Notes under the pieces: model-generated
Database searches by the model: none
What the model was told of the DNA's origin: nothing
Seen by the model: only the letters and a program-made list of their open reading frames with translations
In this document: positions 1 to 11,492 of the stretch, in pieces
How the letters are laid out: every line of letters starts with the position of its first letter
Numbering within the stretch: position 1 is the stretch's first letter
Position numbers and translations under genes: made by a program
Assembly: GCF_029962835.1 (NCBI RefSeq)
Contig: NC_080582.1
Location: forward strand, 14,020,032 to 14,084,031
Length of the DNA: 64,000 nucleotides
From: Magnolia sinica
Lineage: Eukaryota > Streptophyta > Magnoliopsida > Magnoliales > Magnoliaceae
Direction: 5' to 3'

Positions 1-239
1 CGTCGGAGCTATCCGGATGTTGAGCGGGGCCTGGCCATTTGGACATGCCGTGTTTATGTATTTGATCGAAATTAATGGAGCAGACCCGGATGTGCGTCGG
101 AGCTATTCGGAAGAGCGGGGTTCCCTGGAAAGAGGGAACCGCTATTATGACCATGATGAAGCTGTCCATTTTTTATGGACAGCATTGGAGGGGCCTGGCA
201 TTTGTGTCGGATGGCCGTCTTTATATCTGTATTTGCTTT
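1..239. repeat. GC-rich satellite-like fragment
   Basis: The phrase CGTCGGAGCTAT occurs at position 1 and again at 93. A second phrase, close to GGGGCCTGGC followed by a GCCGT.TTTAT block, occurs near 27 and near 190. This suggests a diverged tandem unit of roughly 90-180 bp cut by the window edge. The short open frames here carry no recognisable domain. Its position beside the telomere-like array would fit a subtelomeric satellite, but that is inference. Confidence 0.4.
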
Positions 240-3200
240 GCAGGGACCATACCCTTAACCTAAACCAAAACCTAAACTTGAACCTACACCTAATCCTAAT
301 CTTAACTCCCTAACCTAAACCTATACCTAAACTTGAAAACCCAAACATAAACCCCATCCCGAACCCAAACCCGATATCCTAAACCTACACCTTAACCTAT
401 TCTCAATTCCCTAAACCTATATCTTATAACCTAAACTTAATCAAATCCCAAAACCTAAACCTCAACCTTAACTTAAACCTAAACCTTAACCTAAACATAT
501 AACCTTAACCTAAAACCTAAAACCTAAACCTAAACCTATAACCTAAATGTATTCTCAATTCCCTAAACTTAAACCTACACCTAATCCTAATCTTAACTCC
601 CTAACCTAAACCTATACCTAAACTTGAAAACCCAAACATAAACCCGATCCCGAACCCAAACCCGATTTCCTAAACCTAAACCTTAACCTATTCTCAATTC
701 CCTAAACCTATGTCTTATAACCTAAACCTAAACCTAAACCTAAACCTTAACTTATACCTATATCTTATAACCTAAACCTAAACCTAAACCTTAACCTATA
801 CCTATAACCTTGACCTAAACCTAAACCTTAACCTAAACCTATAACCTTAACCTAAAACCTAAACCTATAACCTAAACCTAAATCAAAACATATAACCAAA
901 ACCAAAACCTATATCCTAAACCCGAACGTATTCTCAATTCCTATAACCCATAATCTAAACCTAAACCTAAACCTATAACCTAAAACCTAAACCTATAACT
1001 TATAACCTAAACCGTTAACCTATAACCTAAACCAAAACCAAAACCTATAGCCTAAACCCGAACCCATTCTCAAATCCAAAAACCTATAACCTAAACCGTT
1101 AACCTATAACCTAAATCAAAACCTATAACCAAAACCAAACCTAAACCTAAAACCAAAACCTAAAACCTAAACCTAAAATCTATAACCTAAATCAAAACAT
1201 ATAATCAAAACCAAATCCCAAAACCCAAACCTAAACCTAAACCTAAACCTAAAACATAAACCTAAACCTATAACCTAAACTCAAATCCCTAAACCTAAAC
1301 CTAAACCTAATCCTATTACCTAAACTCAAATCCCTAAACCCTAACTTATAACCTAATCTAAACCTATACTTATAACCTAAAACTATTCTCAAATCCCAAA
1401 ACCTATAACCTAAACCTAACCTTTCCCTAAACCTATAACCTAAACTCAATCCCCTAAACCTAAACCTAGACCTAAACCTAAATCTATAGCCTAAACTCAA
1501 ATCCCTAAACCTTAACCTATAACCTAACCCAAACCTTAACCTAAACCTTAACCTATAGCCTTAACCTAAACTCGTAACCTATAACCTAAACCTAAACCTA
1601 AAACCTAAATGTATTCTCAAATCCCTAAACCTAAACCTACACCTAATCCTAATCTAAACTCCCTAACCTAAACCTAAACCTAAACTTGATAACCCAAACC
1701 TAAACCCGATCCCGAACCCGAATCCGATTTTCTAAACCTAAACCTTAACCTATTCTCAATTCCCTAAACCTATAGCTTAAAACCTAAACTTAAACCTAAA
1801 CCTTAACCTAAACCTTAACCTAAACCTATAACCTATAGCATAAACCTAAACCTAAACCTAAACCTGTAACCTATAACCTAAACCTAAACCCAAAACCTAA
1901 ATGTATTCTCAAATCCTTAAACCTAAATCTAAACCTTAACCTAAACCTATAACCTATAGCCTTAACCTAAACCTGTAACCTATAACCTAAATATAAACCT
2001 AAAACCTAAATGTATTCTCAAATCCCTAAACCTAAACCTACACCTAATCCTAATCTCAACTCCCTAATCTAAACCTAAACCTAAACTTAAAAAACAAAAT
2101 CTAAACCTGATCCCGAACCCGAGCCTGATTTCCTAAACCTAAACCTTAACCTATTCTCAATTCCCTAAACCTATAGCTTATAACCTAAACTTAAACCTAA
2201 ACATAAACCTTAACCTAAACCTATAACCTATAGCCTTAACCTAAACCTGTAACCTATAACCTAAATATAAACCTAAAACGTAAATGTATTCTCAAATCCC
2301 TAAACTTAAACCTACACCTAATCCTAATCTCAACTCCCTAACCTAAACCTAAACCTAAACTTAAAAACTCAAACCTAAACGTGATCCCGAACCCGAACCC
2401 AATTTCCTAAACCTAAACCTTAACCTATTCTCAATTCCCTAAACCTATAGCTTAAAACCTAAACTTAAACCTAAACCTTAACCTAAACCTTAACCTAAAC
2501 CTATAACTTATACCATAAACCTAAACCTAAACCTAAAACTGTAACCTATAACCAAAACCTAAACTCAAAACCTAAATGTATTCTCAAATCCTTAAACCTA
2601 AATCTAAACCTTAACCTAAACCTATAACTTATAGCCTTAACCTAAACCTGTAACCTATAAATTAATTATAAACCTAAAACCTAAATGTATTCTCAAATCC
2701 CTAAACCTAAACCTACACCTAATCCTAATCTCAACTCCCTAATCTAAACCTAAAACTAAACTTAAAAAACAAAACCTAAACCTGATCCCGAACCTGAACC
2801 TGATTTCCTAAACCTAAACCTTAACCTATTCTCAATTCCCTAAACCTATAGCTTATAACCTAAACATAAACCTTAACCTAAACCTATAACCTATAGCCTT
2901 AACCTAAACCTGTAACCTATAACCTAAATATAAACCTAAAACGTAAATATATTCTCAAATCCCTAAACTTAAACCTACACCTAATCCTAATCTCAACTCC
3001 CTAACCTAAACCTAAACCTAAACTTGAAAACTAAAACCTAAACCTGATCCCGAACCCGAACCCGATTTCCTAAACGTAAACCTTATACTATTCTCAATTC
3101 TCTAAACCTATTGCTTATAACCTAAACCGAAACCTAAACCTATACCTAAACCTAAACCTATAACCTATAACCTAAACATAAACCTAAAACCTAAAAATGT

Positions 3201-5536
3201 ATTCTCAAATCCCTAAACCTAAACCTACACCTAATCCTAATCTAAACTCCCTAACCTAAACCTAAACCTAAACTTGATAACCCAAACCTAAACCCGATCC
3301 CGAACCCGAATCCGATTTTCTAAACCTAAACCTTAACCTATTCTCAATTCCCTAAACCCATTGCTTATAACCTAAACCTATACCTTAACCTAAATCTATA
3401 ACCTATAACCTAAACATAAACCTAAAACCTAAATGTATTCTCAACTCCCTAACCTAAACCTAAACCTAAACTTAAAAACTCAAACCTAAACGTGATCCCG
3501 AACCCGAAACCGATTTCCTAAACCTAAACCTTAACCTATTCTCAATTTCCTAAACCTATAGCTTATAACCTAAACCTAAACCTAAACCTAAACATAAAAC
3601 CTAAATGTATTCTCGAATCCTTAAACCTAAACCTACACCTAATCCTAATCTCAACTCCCTAACCTAAACCTAAACCTAAACTTGAAAACTCAAACCTAAA
3701 CCCGATCCCAAACCCGAACCCGATTTCTTAAACCTAAACCTTAACATATTCTCAATTCCTTAAACCTATAGCTTAAAACCTAAACTTAAACCTAAACCTT
3801 AACCTAAACCTTAACCTAAACCTATAACCTATAACATAAACTTAAACCTAAACCTAAACCTGTAACCTATAACATAAACCTAAACCCAAAACCTTAATGT
3901 ATTCTCAAATCCTTAAACCTAAATCTAAACCTTAACCTAAACCTATAACCTATAGCCTTAACCTAAACCTGTAACCTATAACCTAAATATAAACCTAAAA
4001 CCTAAATGTATTCTCAAATCCCTAAACCTAAACCTACACGTAATCCTAATCTCAATTCCCTAATCTAAACCTAAACCTAAACTTGAAAACAAAAACCTAA
4101 ACCTGATCCCGAACCCGAACCTGATTTCCTAAACCTAAACCTTAACCTATTCTCAATTCCCTAAACCTATAGCTTATAACCTAAACTTAAACCTAAACAT
4201 AAACCTTAACCGAAACCTATGACCTATAGCCTTAACCTAAACCTGTAACCTATAACCTAAATATAAACCTAAAACCTAAATGTATTCTTAAATCCTTAAA
4301 CTTAAACCTACACCTAATCTTAATCTCAACTCCCTAACCTAAACCTAAACCTAAACTTGAAAACTAAATCCTAAAACCGATCCCGAACCCGAACCCGATT
4401 TCCTAAACCTAAACCTTAACCTAAACCTATAACCTATAGCATAAACCTAAACCTAGACCTAAACCTGTAACCTATAACCTAAACCTAAAACCTAAATGTA
4501 TTCTCAAATCCTTAAACCTAAACCTAAACCTTAACCTAAACCTATAACCTATAGCCTTAACCTAAACCTATAACCTATAACCTAAACCTAAACCTAAAAC
4601 CTAAATGTATTCTCAAATCCCTAAACCTAAACCTATACCTAATCCTAATCTCAACTCCCTAACCTAAACCTAAACCTAAACTTGAAAATTCAAACCTAAA
4701 CCCGATCCTGAATCCGAACCCGATTTCCTAAACGTAAACCTTATACTATTCTCAATTCCCTAAACCTATTGCTTATAACCTAAACCAAAACCTAAACTTA
4801 TACCTAAACCTAAACCTATAACCTATAACCTAAACATAAACCTAAAACCTAAAAATGTATTCTCAAATCCCTAAACCTAAACCTACACCTAATCCTAATC
4901 TAAACTCCCTAACCTAAACCTAAACCTAAACTTGATAACCTAAACCTAAACCCGATCCCGAACCCGAATCCGATTTTCTAAACCTAAACCTTAACCTATT
5001 CTCAATTCCCTAAACCTATTGCTTATAACCTAAATCGAAACCTAAACCTATACCTAAACCTAAACTTGAACCTATACCTATAACCTATAACCTAAACCTA
5101 AACCTAAAACCTAAATGTATTCTCAAATCCTTAAACCCAAACCTACACCTAATCCTAATCTCAACTCCCTAACCTAAACTTGAAAACTCAAACCTAAACC
5201 CGATCTCGAACCCAAAACCGATTTCCTAAACCTAAACATTAATGTATTCTCAAATCTCTAAACTTAAACCTACACCTAATCCTAATCTCAACTCACTAAC
5301 CTAAATCTAAACCTAAACATGAAAACCAAAACTAAACCCTATCCTGAACCCGAACCCGATTTCCTAAACCTAAACCTTAACCTATTCTCAATTCCCTAAA
5401 CCTATTACTTATAACCTAAACCTATACCTTAACCTAAACCTAAAACCTAAATGTATTCTCAAATTCCTAAACCTAAACCTACACCTAATCCTAATCTCAA
5501 CTCCCTAACCTAAACCTAAACCCGATCCCGAACCTA
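240..5536. repeat. Degenerate telomere-like (CCTAAA)n array with higher-order repeats
   Basis: About 5.3 kb is built almost entirely from CCTAAA, CCTATAA, CCTTAA and CCCGAA-type words. The commonest unit is the hexamer CCTAAA (TTTAGG on the other strand), not the standard plant heptamer CCCTAAA. A landmark close to TGTATTCTCAAATCC recurs near 1611, 1902, 2010, 2285, 2577, 2687, 2946, 3198, 3435, 3607, 3897, 4008, 4281, 4497, 4608, 4857, 5117, 5245 and 5451. Spacings of about 290, 110 and 270 bp repeat in that order, giving a super-unit of about 670 bp. No gene lies here; short open frames such as the one on the minus strand near 1250-1500 are repeat translations. It is probably an old interstitial or subtelomeric array, because the degeneracy is too high for a working chromosome end. 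Confidence 0.9.
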
Positions 5537-5995
5537 TTGGAAGGGTTGAATGTACCATGCATGTGATAGAATAGAAGATATTTGTCCGGTAAACCAAGTA
5601 TTTTAGTCTAAGTCCGTCTCTGTTGAGAGACAGAGAAGCATGCCCACCTGTCCACCTTTGCACATGTGTTATGGGCCTAAACTCTAAATGGTCGATGGGA
5701 TGCAACACTCCATGATAACTCTTAGGGACCAATTTTCATCTTGATCCAAAACTTTGGTGGGCCATAGCAAAGAGAAATGCAAATTAAGGGAAGAAATTAT
5801 TTTCTTTGGCCATGGCCACCAAAGTTTTGGATCAAGGTAAAAGTTAGGCCGTAAGAGGTTTCATAGGGTGCTGAATTACATGGACCATTCAGATTTTGGG
5901 ATGACAATCACATGTGATGAATTGGGCTATATATATAGTTTAGCTAGCAAATAACTTCTATTTTATCATGTGCATGTGATATCCAACCCTTCTAA
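5537..5995. mobile_element. Fold-back MITE, TA-flanked
   Basis: The ends are inverted copies: TTGGAAGGGTTGAATGT on the left, and TTAGAAGGGTTGGATAT when the right end is read in reverse complement. The similarity continues inward for most of the 459 bp. For example TTGATCCAAAACTTTGG near 5738 faces its complement near 5818. TA dinucleotides flank both ends (5535-5536 and 5996-5997), as expected for a Tc1/mariner (Stowaway-like) target duplication. No protein is encoded. It sits exactly where the telomere-like array stops. Confidence 0.75.
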
Positions 5996-6082
5996 TACTT
6001 ATATATGGTGTTGAATTTTTTTTTTTTCAGGTGAAAGACAAAAAGAAAATTGTTGCTGATTTTTTTTCTTTTTTAATTTATG

Positions 6083-6352
6083 ATGTTAAACTTATATGTA
6101 TTTATGTGTGGATGAATGCAATGTGGATAAGATTGCTTGTGTTTGGATGGATGTAGTTTATGTTTGGATGAATGTAGTTTATGTTGGATTTACGTAGTTT
6201 GGGTATAGATGGATGTAGTATTTGTTTGGATGAATGTAGTTTATGCTGGATTTACATAGTTTAGGTTTAGATGGATGTGAATGTGAATATGATGAAATAT
6301 ATTATATAACAGGTGTATATCAGGAAGAATATGATGATGTAACAGGTGTATA
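6083..6352 (+). repeat. Inner arm of CACTA X, inverted copy of 8075-8285
   Basis: The run from TGATGTTAAACTTATATG through repeated TGTTTGGATGAATGTAG words to AACAGGTGTATAT matches the reverse complement of 8075-8285 over most of its length. The left copy is longer because the TTTGGATGAATGTAGTTTATG word is repeated more often. It lies just inside the palindromic array in both elements. Confidence 0.8.
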
Positions 6353-6354
6353 TT

Positions 6355-6930
6355 GACCCTCTTATAAGGGACGGTCCATGACAGTCCTTTTTAAGGACGG
6401 TCCGTGGCCGTCCTTTAAAGGCCCATAAGAGACGGACCATGACAGTCCTTTTTAAGGATGGTCCATGACCGTCCTTTTAAAGGACGGTCTATGGCCGTCC
6501 TTTTAAAGGACGGTCTTTGAAGGCCCATAAGAGACGGACCATGACAGTCCTTTTTAAGGACGGTCCATGACCGTCCTTTTAAAGGACGGTCTATCGCTGT
6601 CCTTTGAAGGCTCATTACAGACGGTCTACGACAGTCTTTTTTAAGGATGGTCCATGACCGTCCTGTAAACAGTCTTTTTTAAGGACTGTCCATGACCGTC
6701 TTGTAAAGGCTCGTAAGAGACTGTCCAAGACCGTCCTTTTTAAGGACGGTTTACGACCGTCCTTTTTTAGGACGGTCCATGACCGTCCTTTTTTTGTCAA
6801 TAAAAATGACAGTTTTCAACCGTCCTTTAAGTAATACGACACGTCAAAATTTGACGGCCCTTGCAACGGTCCATGACCGTCCTTTTTGGTCATTTGAGAC
6901 GGTTTTGGACCGTCCTTTTTTCACAGTTTT
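6355..6930. repeat. Subterminal palindromic array of X (GGACGG/CCGTCC)
   Basis: The imperfect palindrome GGACGGTCCATGACCGTCC and variants recur many times in about 575 bp, often joined by TTTTTAAGGACGG or TTTAAAGG spacers. Such arrays next to CACTA termini are known transposase-binding regions. The minus-strand open frames here (6415-6615 and 6615-6800) are translations of the array and not genes. Confidence 0.85.
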
Positions 6931-6939
6931 GGCGTAGTG

Positions 6940-7664
6940 ATTCTTCATGCATGTGTAACCCACCTGAAGATTGGACCGAACATGCAATTTTTAGGTTACA
7001 AAGATTAATTATCACTGACGCACACCTGATGAACGGTCCAATTTGGTTCACGCATGCCATGTCATCACGTGCAAAGCACTTGTGTTTGAACGAGACGATC
7101 TCAGATATATTTTATTGCGTTTTTTATTGAATTCTGATAGTTGGGTAGTTTTCATTTTAACCGTCCACCAAATGTCTGCCAGTGGTCCAATTAAAAAGTT
7201 GAATCAATGTAAAGAAATTTTAATTTGAATTACTTGCGTGCCATGTGAACATTAATGCGTGCGTATCAGATCTCTCACACTGCCAGAGTATCATGGTTTC
7301 TCTCTTATAATTTCCGTTCACCGAACGCTGTATGTAATTTCTACCATATGATAATTACCGCACATTAGAGCTGTGTTGAACCTGCTCCTAATTGTTATGT
7401 AGAATTCAAACGCTTCATATGTTGAAACTGTTTATGGGTACCGTACATCCGAAGAATCATAGCCATAAAAATCTTAGGTGAGACACAACGCAGGGAGCAA
7501 TGTAAAACCATCACCACAGCATGCACATTCATTTTAAGCATACAAACGCACAGTCTGCCCACCGTGAGATTGTCTTATCAGCTTTTATAAGGCCTTAAAA
7601 TGCAACTCGAATTACAATCTAGGCATTATCATGCTCAGGTCATAAAGGACCTCGTAAACACTTC
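6940..7664. repeat. Dispersed repeat, copy A (second copy at 61868-62705)
   Basis: From ATTCTTCATGCATGTG to CTCGTAAACACTTC the sequence is nearly identical to 61868-62705. Copy B has about 110 extra bases near 62505-62630. No domain was recognised in the open frames (6861-7130 and 7043-7228), and the frame at 61879 is simply their counterpart in the other copy. It lies between two CACTA ends that point outward. Confidence 0.8.
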
Positions 7665-7680
7665 CACTGCAAGAAATCTC

Positions 7681-8038
7681 ACTTTTAGCGACGAAAATTT
7701 TCATCGCTAAAAGTCAAATTTTCGTAGCTAAAAACTTTTAGCGATGAAAGTTTTCGTTGCTAAATTCGTCACTAAAAGACCGAAGTCGAAGCGAAGAATT
7801 CGAATCGTCGCTAAATGCAAGCTTTTTAACGACAAAAATTTTCGTCGCTAAAAAAACTGTACAAGACTTTTAGCAGCGAAAATTTTCACTACTAAAAAAA
7901 TTATTCTACTTTTAGCGACGAAAATTTTCGTCGCTAAAAAATTGTGCAAGACTTTTAGCAGCGAAAATTTTCGTAGCTAAAAATAAATTACAAAACTTTT
8001 AGCTACAAAAATTTTCGTCGCTAAAAGTCTCTTTTTAA
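7681..8038. repeat. Subterminal palindromic array of Y (AGCGACGAAAA / TTTTCGTCGCT)
   Basis: The words AGCGACGAAAA and TTTTCGTCGCT alternate, usually fused head to head as a near-perfect 22-bp palindrome, about seven times, with AAAAAATT spacers. It has the same position and form as the X array but an unrelated core word. Confidence 0.85.
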
Positions 8039-8074
8039 AAAATTATTTTAGCTCAAAATTCCACACAAAATTCC

Positions 8075-8285
8075 TAATATACACCTGTTAACAATATATT
8101 TCATCATATTCATCCTGATATACACCTGTTATATAATATATTTCATCATATTCACATTCACATCCATCTAAACCCAAACAAGAAAATCCATCCAAACATA
8201 AAAGTACATTCATCCAAACACAAACAATCTTATCCGCATCACACTTATTCACGCATAAATACATATAAGTTTAACATAATAAACA
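8075..8285 (-). repeat. Inner arm of CACTA Y, inverted copy of 6083-6352
   Basis: It reads AATATACACCTGTTA through TTCATCATATTCACATTCAC to ATATAAGTTTAACAT. The reverse complement matches the arm of X. The match ends just before the MET1 fragment region begins. Confidence 0.8.
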
Positions 8286-8434
8286 AATATACAAAAAATC
8301 ATTGTCTTCTTCCTATTTCGACAACTTCCTTACCACCTACTTTCTAGTCAAGTTCCATAGCCATGCACACTTGTTTCCTTGTCCTTGCATCTTAACATCA
8401 TCGCCATCTTTCTCTTTTATCTACACCACCCAAC

Positions 8435-8597
8435 ATTTGGAAGGATCATACATGTATTCACTGAAGAAGATATGCTCAAAGATTGCAGGGTCATCCAGAG
8501 ATGGAAGATCATACTTCTTTCTAGCTTCACACTTCCCTTCTATCATCTCCACTGGCACACTGAGTGTTTCTGTACTGTAATACACCCGCCAATTGAA
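8435..8597 (-). pseudogene. MET1 (cytosine-5 DNA methyltransferase) BAH-domain exon fragment
   Basis: Read on the minus strand, this translates to a stretch containing YYSTETLSVPVEMIEGKCEA, then RKKYDLPSLDDPAIFEHIFF and YMYDPSK. That pattern (VYYS, P.E.IEGKCEVRKK, P.I..HIFFCE, YDPS) is the second BAH region of plant MET1/DNMT1-type maintenance methyltransferases, which copy CG methylation after replication. A TTTTCAG acceptor precedes the fragment at 8598. The similarity stops at 8435, where the native protein would continue, and no catalytic domain follows. It is a single captured or relict exon. The frame is open for about 54 residues. Neighbours are the CACTA Y end on the left and an NRPE1 fragment on the right. 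It is most unlikely to encode a working enzyme. Confidence 0.72.
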
Positions 8598-9604
8598 CTG
8601 AAAATCATGTGACATCATTTCTACTAGTCATTGGAAACATGCATATGATTTGTGACTCCATAACATGTCTGTGGGTTCTCTATGAACTCTAATCACAGAG
8701 TGATACCCAAAAACCTGACACACTTGGTGGTTAAACTACAACTCAATGCCAACATGGACTGGCACATCAGCCACTTTTGTTGTAACAGGAATTGTTTGAT
8801 AATCATGATGAAGAAGAATACTTTCCGACAAAGAGCTACCAGTTAACAGCCAAGAAACTTACCTCCATCGTGACGTGGCAAGCCAAAAGTTGATAAGGCA
8901 TGTACTTATAGCCACTGAAAAAGAAAAAATGAAAAACTGAGTTGTGGCTTTTGGGTTTTCTCAATGACATCATATCTTTTATTCAAGTCACAATACAAAA
9001 TAAAATTCAAATCTTTCAAGGCCTGATTGAGTTTCATCGACTTAATGCAAAGATAATCTACAAGCTCAAAACAGAGCTAATCACAGGTTCACCAGGCTAG
9101 AAATAATCCATTGATCTAAATGCATCTTTTACGCTGCATTTTGAAACACACCTGAGTTGGATTGCAATTGTTCAGTTCAATTAGGTGGCAATGATTGAAC
9201 TGTATCGACGGTTAGTGTTATTCATAATGGAGTACAAATTGCAATTACATTCCTTTCTAGTTGAACTTGGAGTAATGATCACACAATACAAATACTATGA
9301 TAGTTTCAAATTGGTCATTTCAGCTTCACTGAAATGATTATTGTATTTCTAGATGATAGCTTCACTGAAAAATGGTCTTTGTGAAAGCTCAGGAGCATTG
9401 GACTATTAGATCTCCTTCAGCCTTCTGTGTCCAATGCACCTCACAACTTTCTGTAACCAGCTGTGGTCCTTCATTATGGTGTAGAGAACACACAAAATAG
9501 TCACTTAAATACATCCAAACAAATCATAGTAGCACTTATCTAACATTCAAAATTTTCAAAACTGAATTGGAAAAAAGAGAATCAAAGTAAACTAAATCAG
9601 ATTT
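8598..9604. other. Non-coding stretch between MET1 and NRPE1 fragments
   Basis: It is AT-rich with no convincing exon on either strand. It may hold intron or flank sequence carried along with the MET1 or NRPE1 fragments. The last bases before 9605 (AACTAAATCAG) read as an intron acceptor for the NRPE1 exon. Confidence 0.5.
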
Positions 9605-11492
9605 GAAAGTTGGTCAAATCATAAATAGGCGGATTATGGACGGAGACATTGTTTTCATTAATAGGCCACCTAGTACTCATAAACATTCATTACAAGCATT
9701 TTCTATCCATGTGGATGACGACCATACTGTTAAGATCAATCCCCTTATTTGTGCTCCCCTAGGTGCAGATTTTGATGGGGATTGTGTTCATATATTTTAT
9801 CCAGTCTCTAGCAGCAAAGGCAGAAGTTTTGGAGCTGTTTAGTGTTGAAAAGCAAATCCGTAGTTCTCATAGTGGTAGTCTGAATTTACAACCGGTGCAT
9901 GATTCTTTATTGTCACTTAAACTCATGTTTAGGACTTTTTTCTTGAACAAAGCGACTACACAACAGTTGGCTATGTGTGTTTCACCAGTTTACTGGAACC
10001 TGCTTTGCTTAAGGCTCACCATACAGGTCCTCTGTGGACTGTTTTGCAAATGGTATAGAGTGTTTTACCTGCGTTTTTTGACTGCTTTGGGGAGAGGCAT
10101 TTTATCAGTAAAAGTGAAATGGTGAGGATTGATTTCAATAGAGATTTACTGCAGTCATCATTCACAGAAATTGTTACTTCTGTTCTTGACAAGAAGAGAA
10201 CAGAAGAGGCTGTTAAGTTCTTTAATATGTTGCAGCCATTGCCGAAGGACATTCTCTTTTTAGAAGGATATAGTGTTGGCCTGAATGATTTTGACATTCC
10301 CAAGGCTGTTACTGAAGATATAAAGAAGAAGATTCAGGACATATCACCTTTGCTGCTTCACTTGAGATCAAATTACAATGAACTTGTAGAGTTGTTAGTG
10401 GAAAGCTACCTGAAAACTATAAAACTGCCAATCGTGACTCGTATTCTAAAGTTATCTGCTTTGGGTAATTTGATAGATTCTAAAAATGATTCAGCTATCA
10501 GTAAGGTTGTTCAACAACTTGGCTTTTTGGGGCTTCAACTTTATGACCGAGGGAAGTTTTATTCAAGGCGTTTGGTTGAGGATATGAGTTTCCACTTCCA
10601 AAATAAGTATTCTGTTAATGGTGATATGAGTTTCCACTTCCAAAATAAGTATTCTGTTAATGGTGATATGAGTTTCCACTTCCAAAATAAGTATTCTATT
10701 AATGGTGTTGACTATCCTTCTAAGGCATTTGGGTTAGTTAAGAGCTCCTTTTTTCAAGGTCCGACCCCCTATGAAGAGTTGGTCCATTCCATATCATCCA
10801 GGGAAGTGTTGATCCGTTCTTCTAGAGGACTTACTGAACCAGGAACTTTGTTTAAAAATCTAATGGCCACACTTAGAGATGTCGTTATCTGTTATGATGG
10901 GACAATGAGAAACCTCTGCAACAATTCTATAATTCAATTTGAGTATGGACAGGTGGACAAAAATAGTCCTGGCAGGTCTCTTGCTGGTGAACCAGTTGGT
11001 GTATTAGCTGCTACTGCAGTATCAAATCCTGCATATAAAGCAGTTCTTGATTCTTCTCAGAGCAACAACTCTTCTTGGGAATCGATGAAGGAAATACTTT
11101 TGTGCAAAGTTAACTTCAAGAATGATATTATAGATCGGAGATTTATTCTATATTTGAATGAGTGCTTCTATGGGAAAATGCATTGCAAGGAGAATGCAGC
11201 ATATTTAGTTCAGAATCGTTTGAAAAAAGTCACTTTAAAGGATGTTGCTTTTGACTTCTCCATTGAATACCAAAGGCATTGACAAATACCTGAAAGTTCA
11301 GAAGCGGATACAGGCCTTGTTGGCCACATTCACCTTGATAAGATGCGCTTGAAAGTACTCGAGCGGAGCATGGATGAGATCCTGCACTCTTGTCAAAAGG
11401 TTATAAATTGCTTTGGGAGAAAGAAGCACGCTCTTTCACCTTTTTTAAGAAGATTTATTTGTCTTCCTGCGAATGTTGCACACTTCAGCAAT
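9605..11492 (+). pseudogene. NRPE1 (RNA polymerase V largest subunit) fragment, interrupted
   Basis: The translation follows plant NRPE1, the largest subunit of Pol V, which makes scaffold transcripts for RNA-directed DNA methylation in the nucleus. It opens with INRRIMDGDIVFINRPPSTH, then the metal-binding ADFDGDCVHIF, KAEVLELFSVEKQ, LATLRDVV-type NLMATLRDVVICYDGT, EPVGVLAATAVSNPAYKAVL, SSWESMKEILLCKVNF and YLNECFYGK. NRPD1 (Pol IV) lacks the HIFYPQSL-type context, so Pol V fits better. The reading frame is broken: one shift near 9810 and one near 9990 by frame change, a stop at 10056-10058, a stop at 11280-11282, and a further shift near 11450. The upstream exons (first ~400 residues) and the long C-terminal WG/GW repeat tail are absent. 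The sequence is cut at 11492 by CACTA Z and resumes at 32446. It is a host-gene pseudogene fragment. Confidence 0.88.
10581..10706 (+). repeat. Three tandem 42-bp units inside the NRPE1 fragment
   Basis: The 14-residue unit DMSFHFQNKYSVNG is encoded three times in a row (10581-10622, 10623-10664, 10665-10706). The first two are identical at DNA level and the third differs by G to A (Val to Ile). The frame is kept. A normal NRPE1 has a single equivalent stretch here, so this looks like a recent local triplication. Confidence 0.95.

Larger units (their letters stand above)
5998..6939. mobile_element. CACTA transposon X, right end only
   Basis: The segment ends in TTTTGGCGTAGTG at 6939. Its reverse complement, CACTACGCCAAAA, is a typical En/Spm (CACTA) terminus. 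Inside lies a palindromic subterminal array (6355-6930) and further in an arm (6083-6352) shared in inverted orientation with element Y. The left end was not found. The element is either truncated near the MITE and telomere-like array or extends left of the window. No transposase was seen. ATT at 6940-6942 may be one copy of the 3-bp target duplication. Confidence 0.7.
7665..8290 (+). mobile_element. CACTA transposon Y, left end
   Basis: CACTGCAAGAAATCTCAC at 7665 is a close variant of the CACTACAAGAAA terminus of plant En/Spm elements. It is followed by a palindromic array and by the arm inverted relative to X. The body runs right and is taken to hold the gene fragments from 8435 onward. No right terminus of Y was recognised in the window, so its true length is unknown. 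No transposase was seen, so Y is probably non-autonomous. Confidence 0.65.

Noticed and set aside
1249-1500. Open frame rich in Arg, Phe and Gly in the telomere-like array
   Set aside because: It is a translation of the CCTAAA repeat; the same pattern arises in any frame of the array.
240-5536. A real chromosome end
   Set aside because: The array is highly degenerate, mixed with non-telomeric words, and continues into ordinary DNA on both sides, so it is not a working telomere.
6415-6800. Two minus-strand open frames with repeated DRPLKGRSWT-type text
   Set aside because: They translate the GGACGG/CCGTCC palindromic array of CACTA X.
6355-8038. CRISPR-like array
   Set aside because: Repeats are palindromic transposon subterminal words with no unique spacers of uniform length, and the DNA is from a plant nucleus.
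9605-11492. Functional NRPE1 gene
   Set aside because: At least two stops, several frame shifts, missing N- and C-terminal parts and a 21-kb insertion rule it out.
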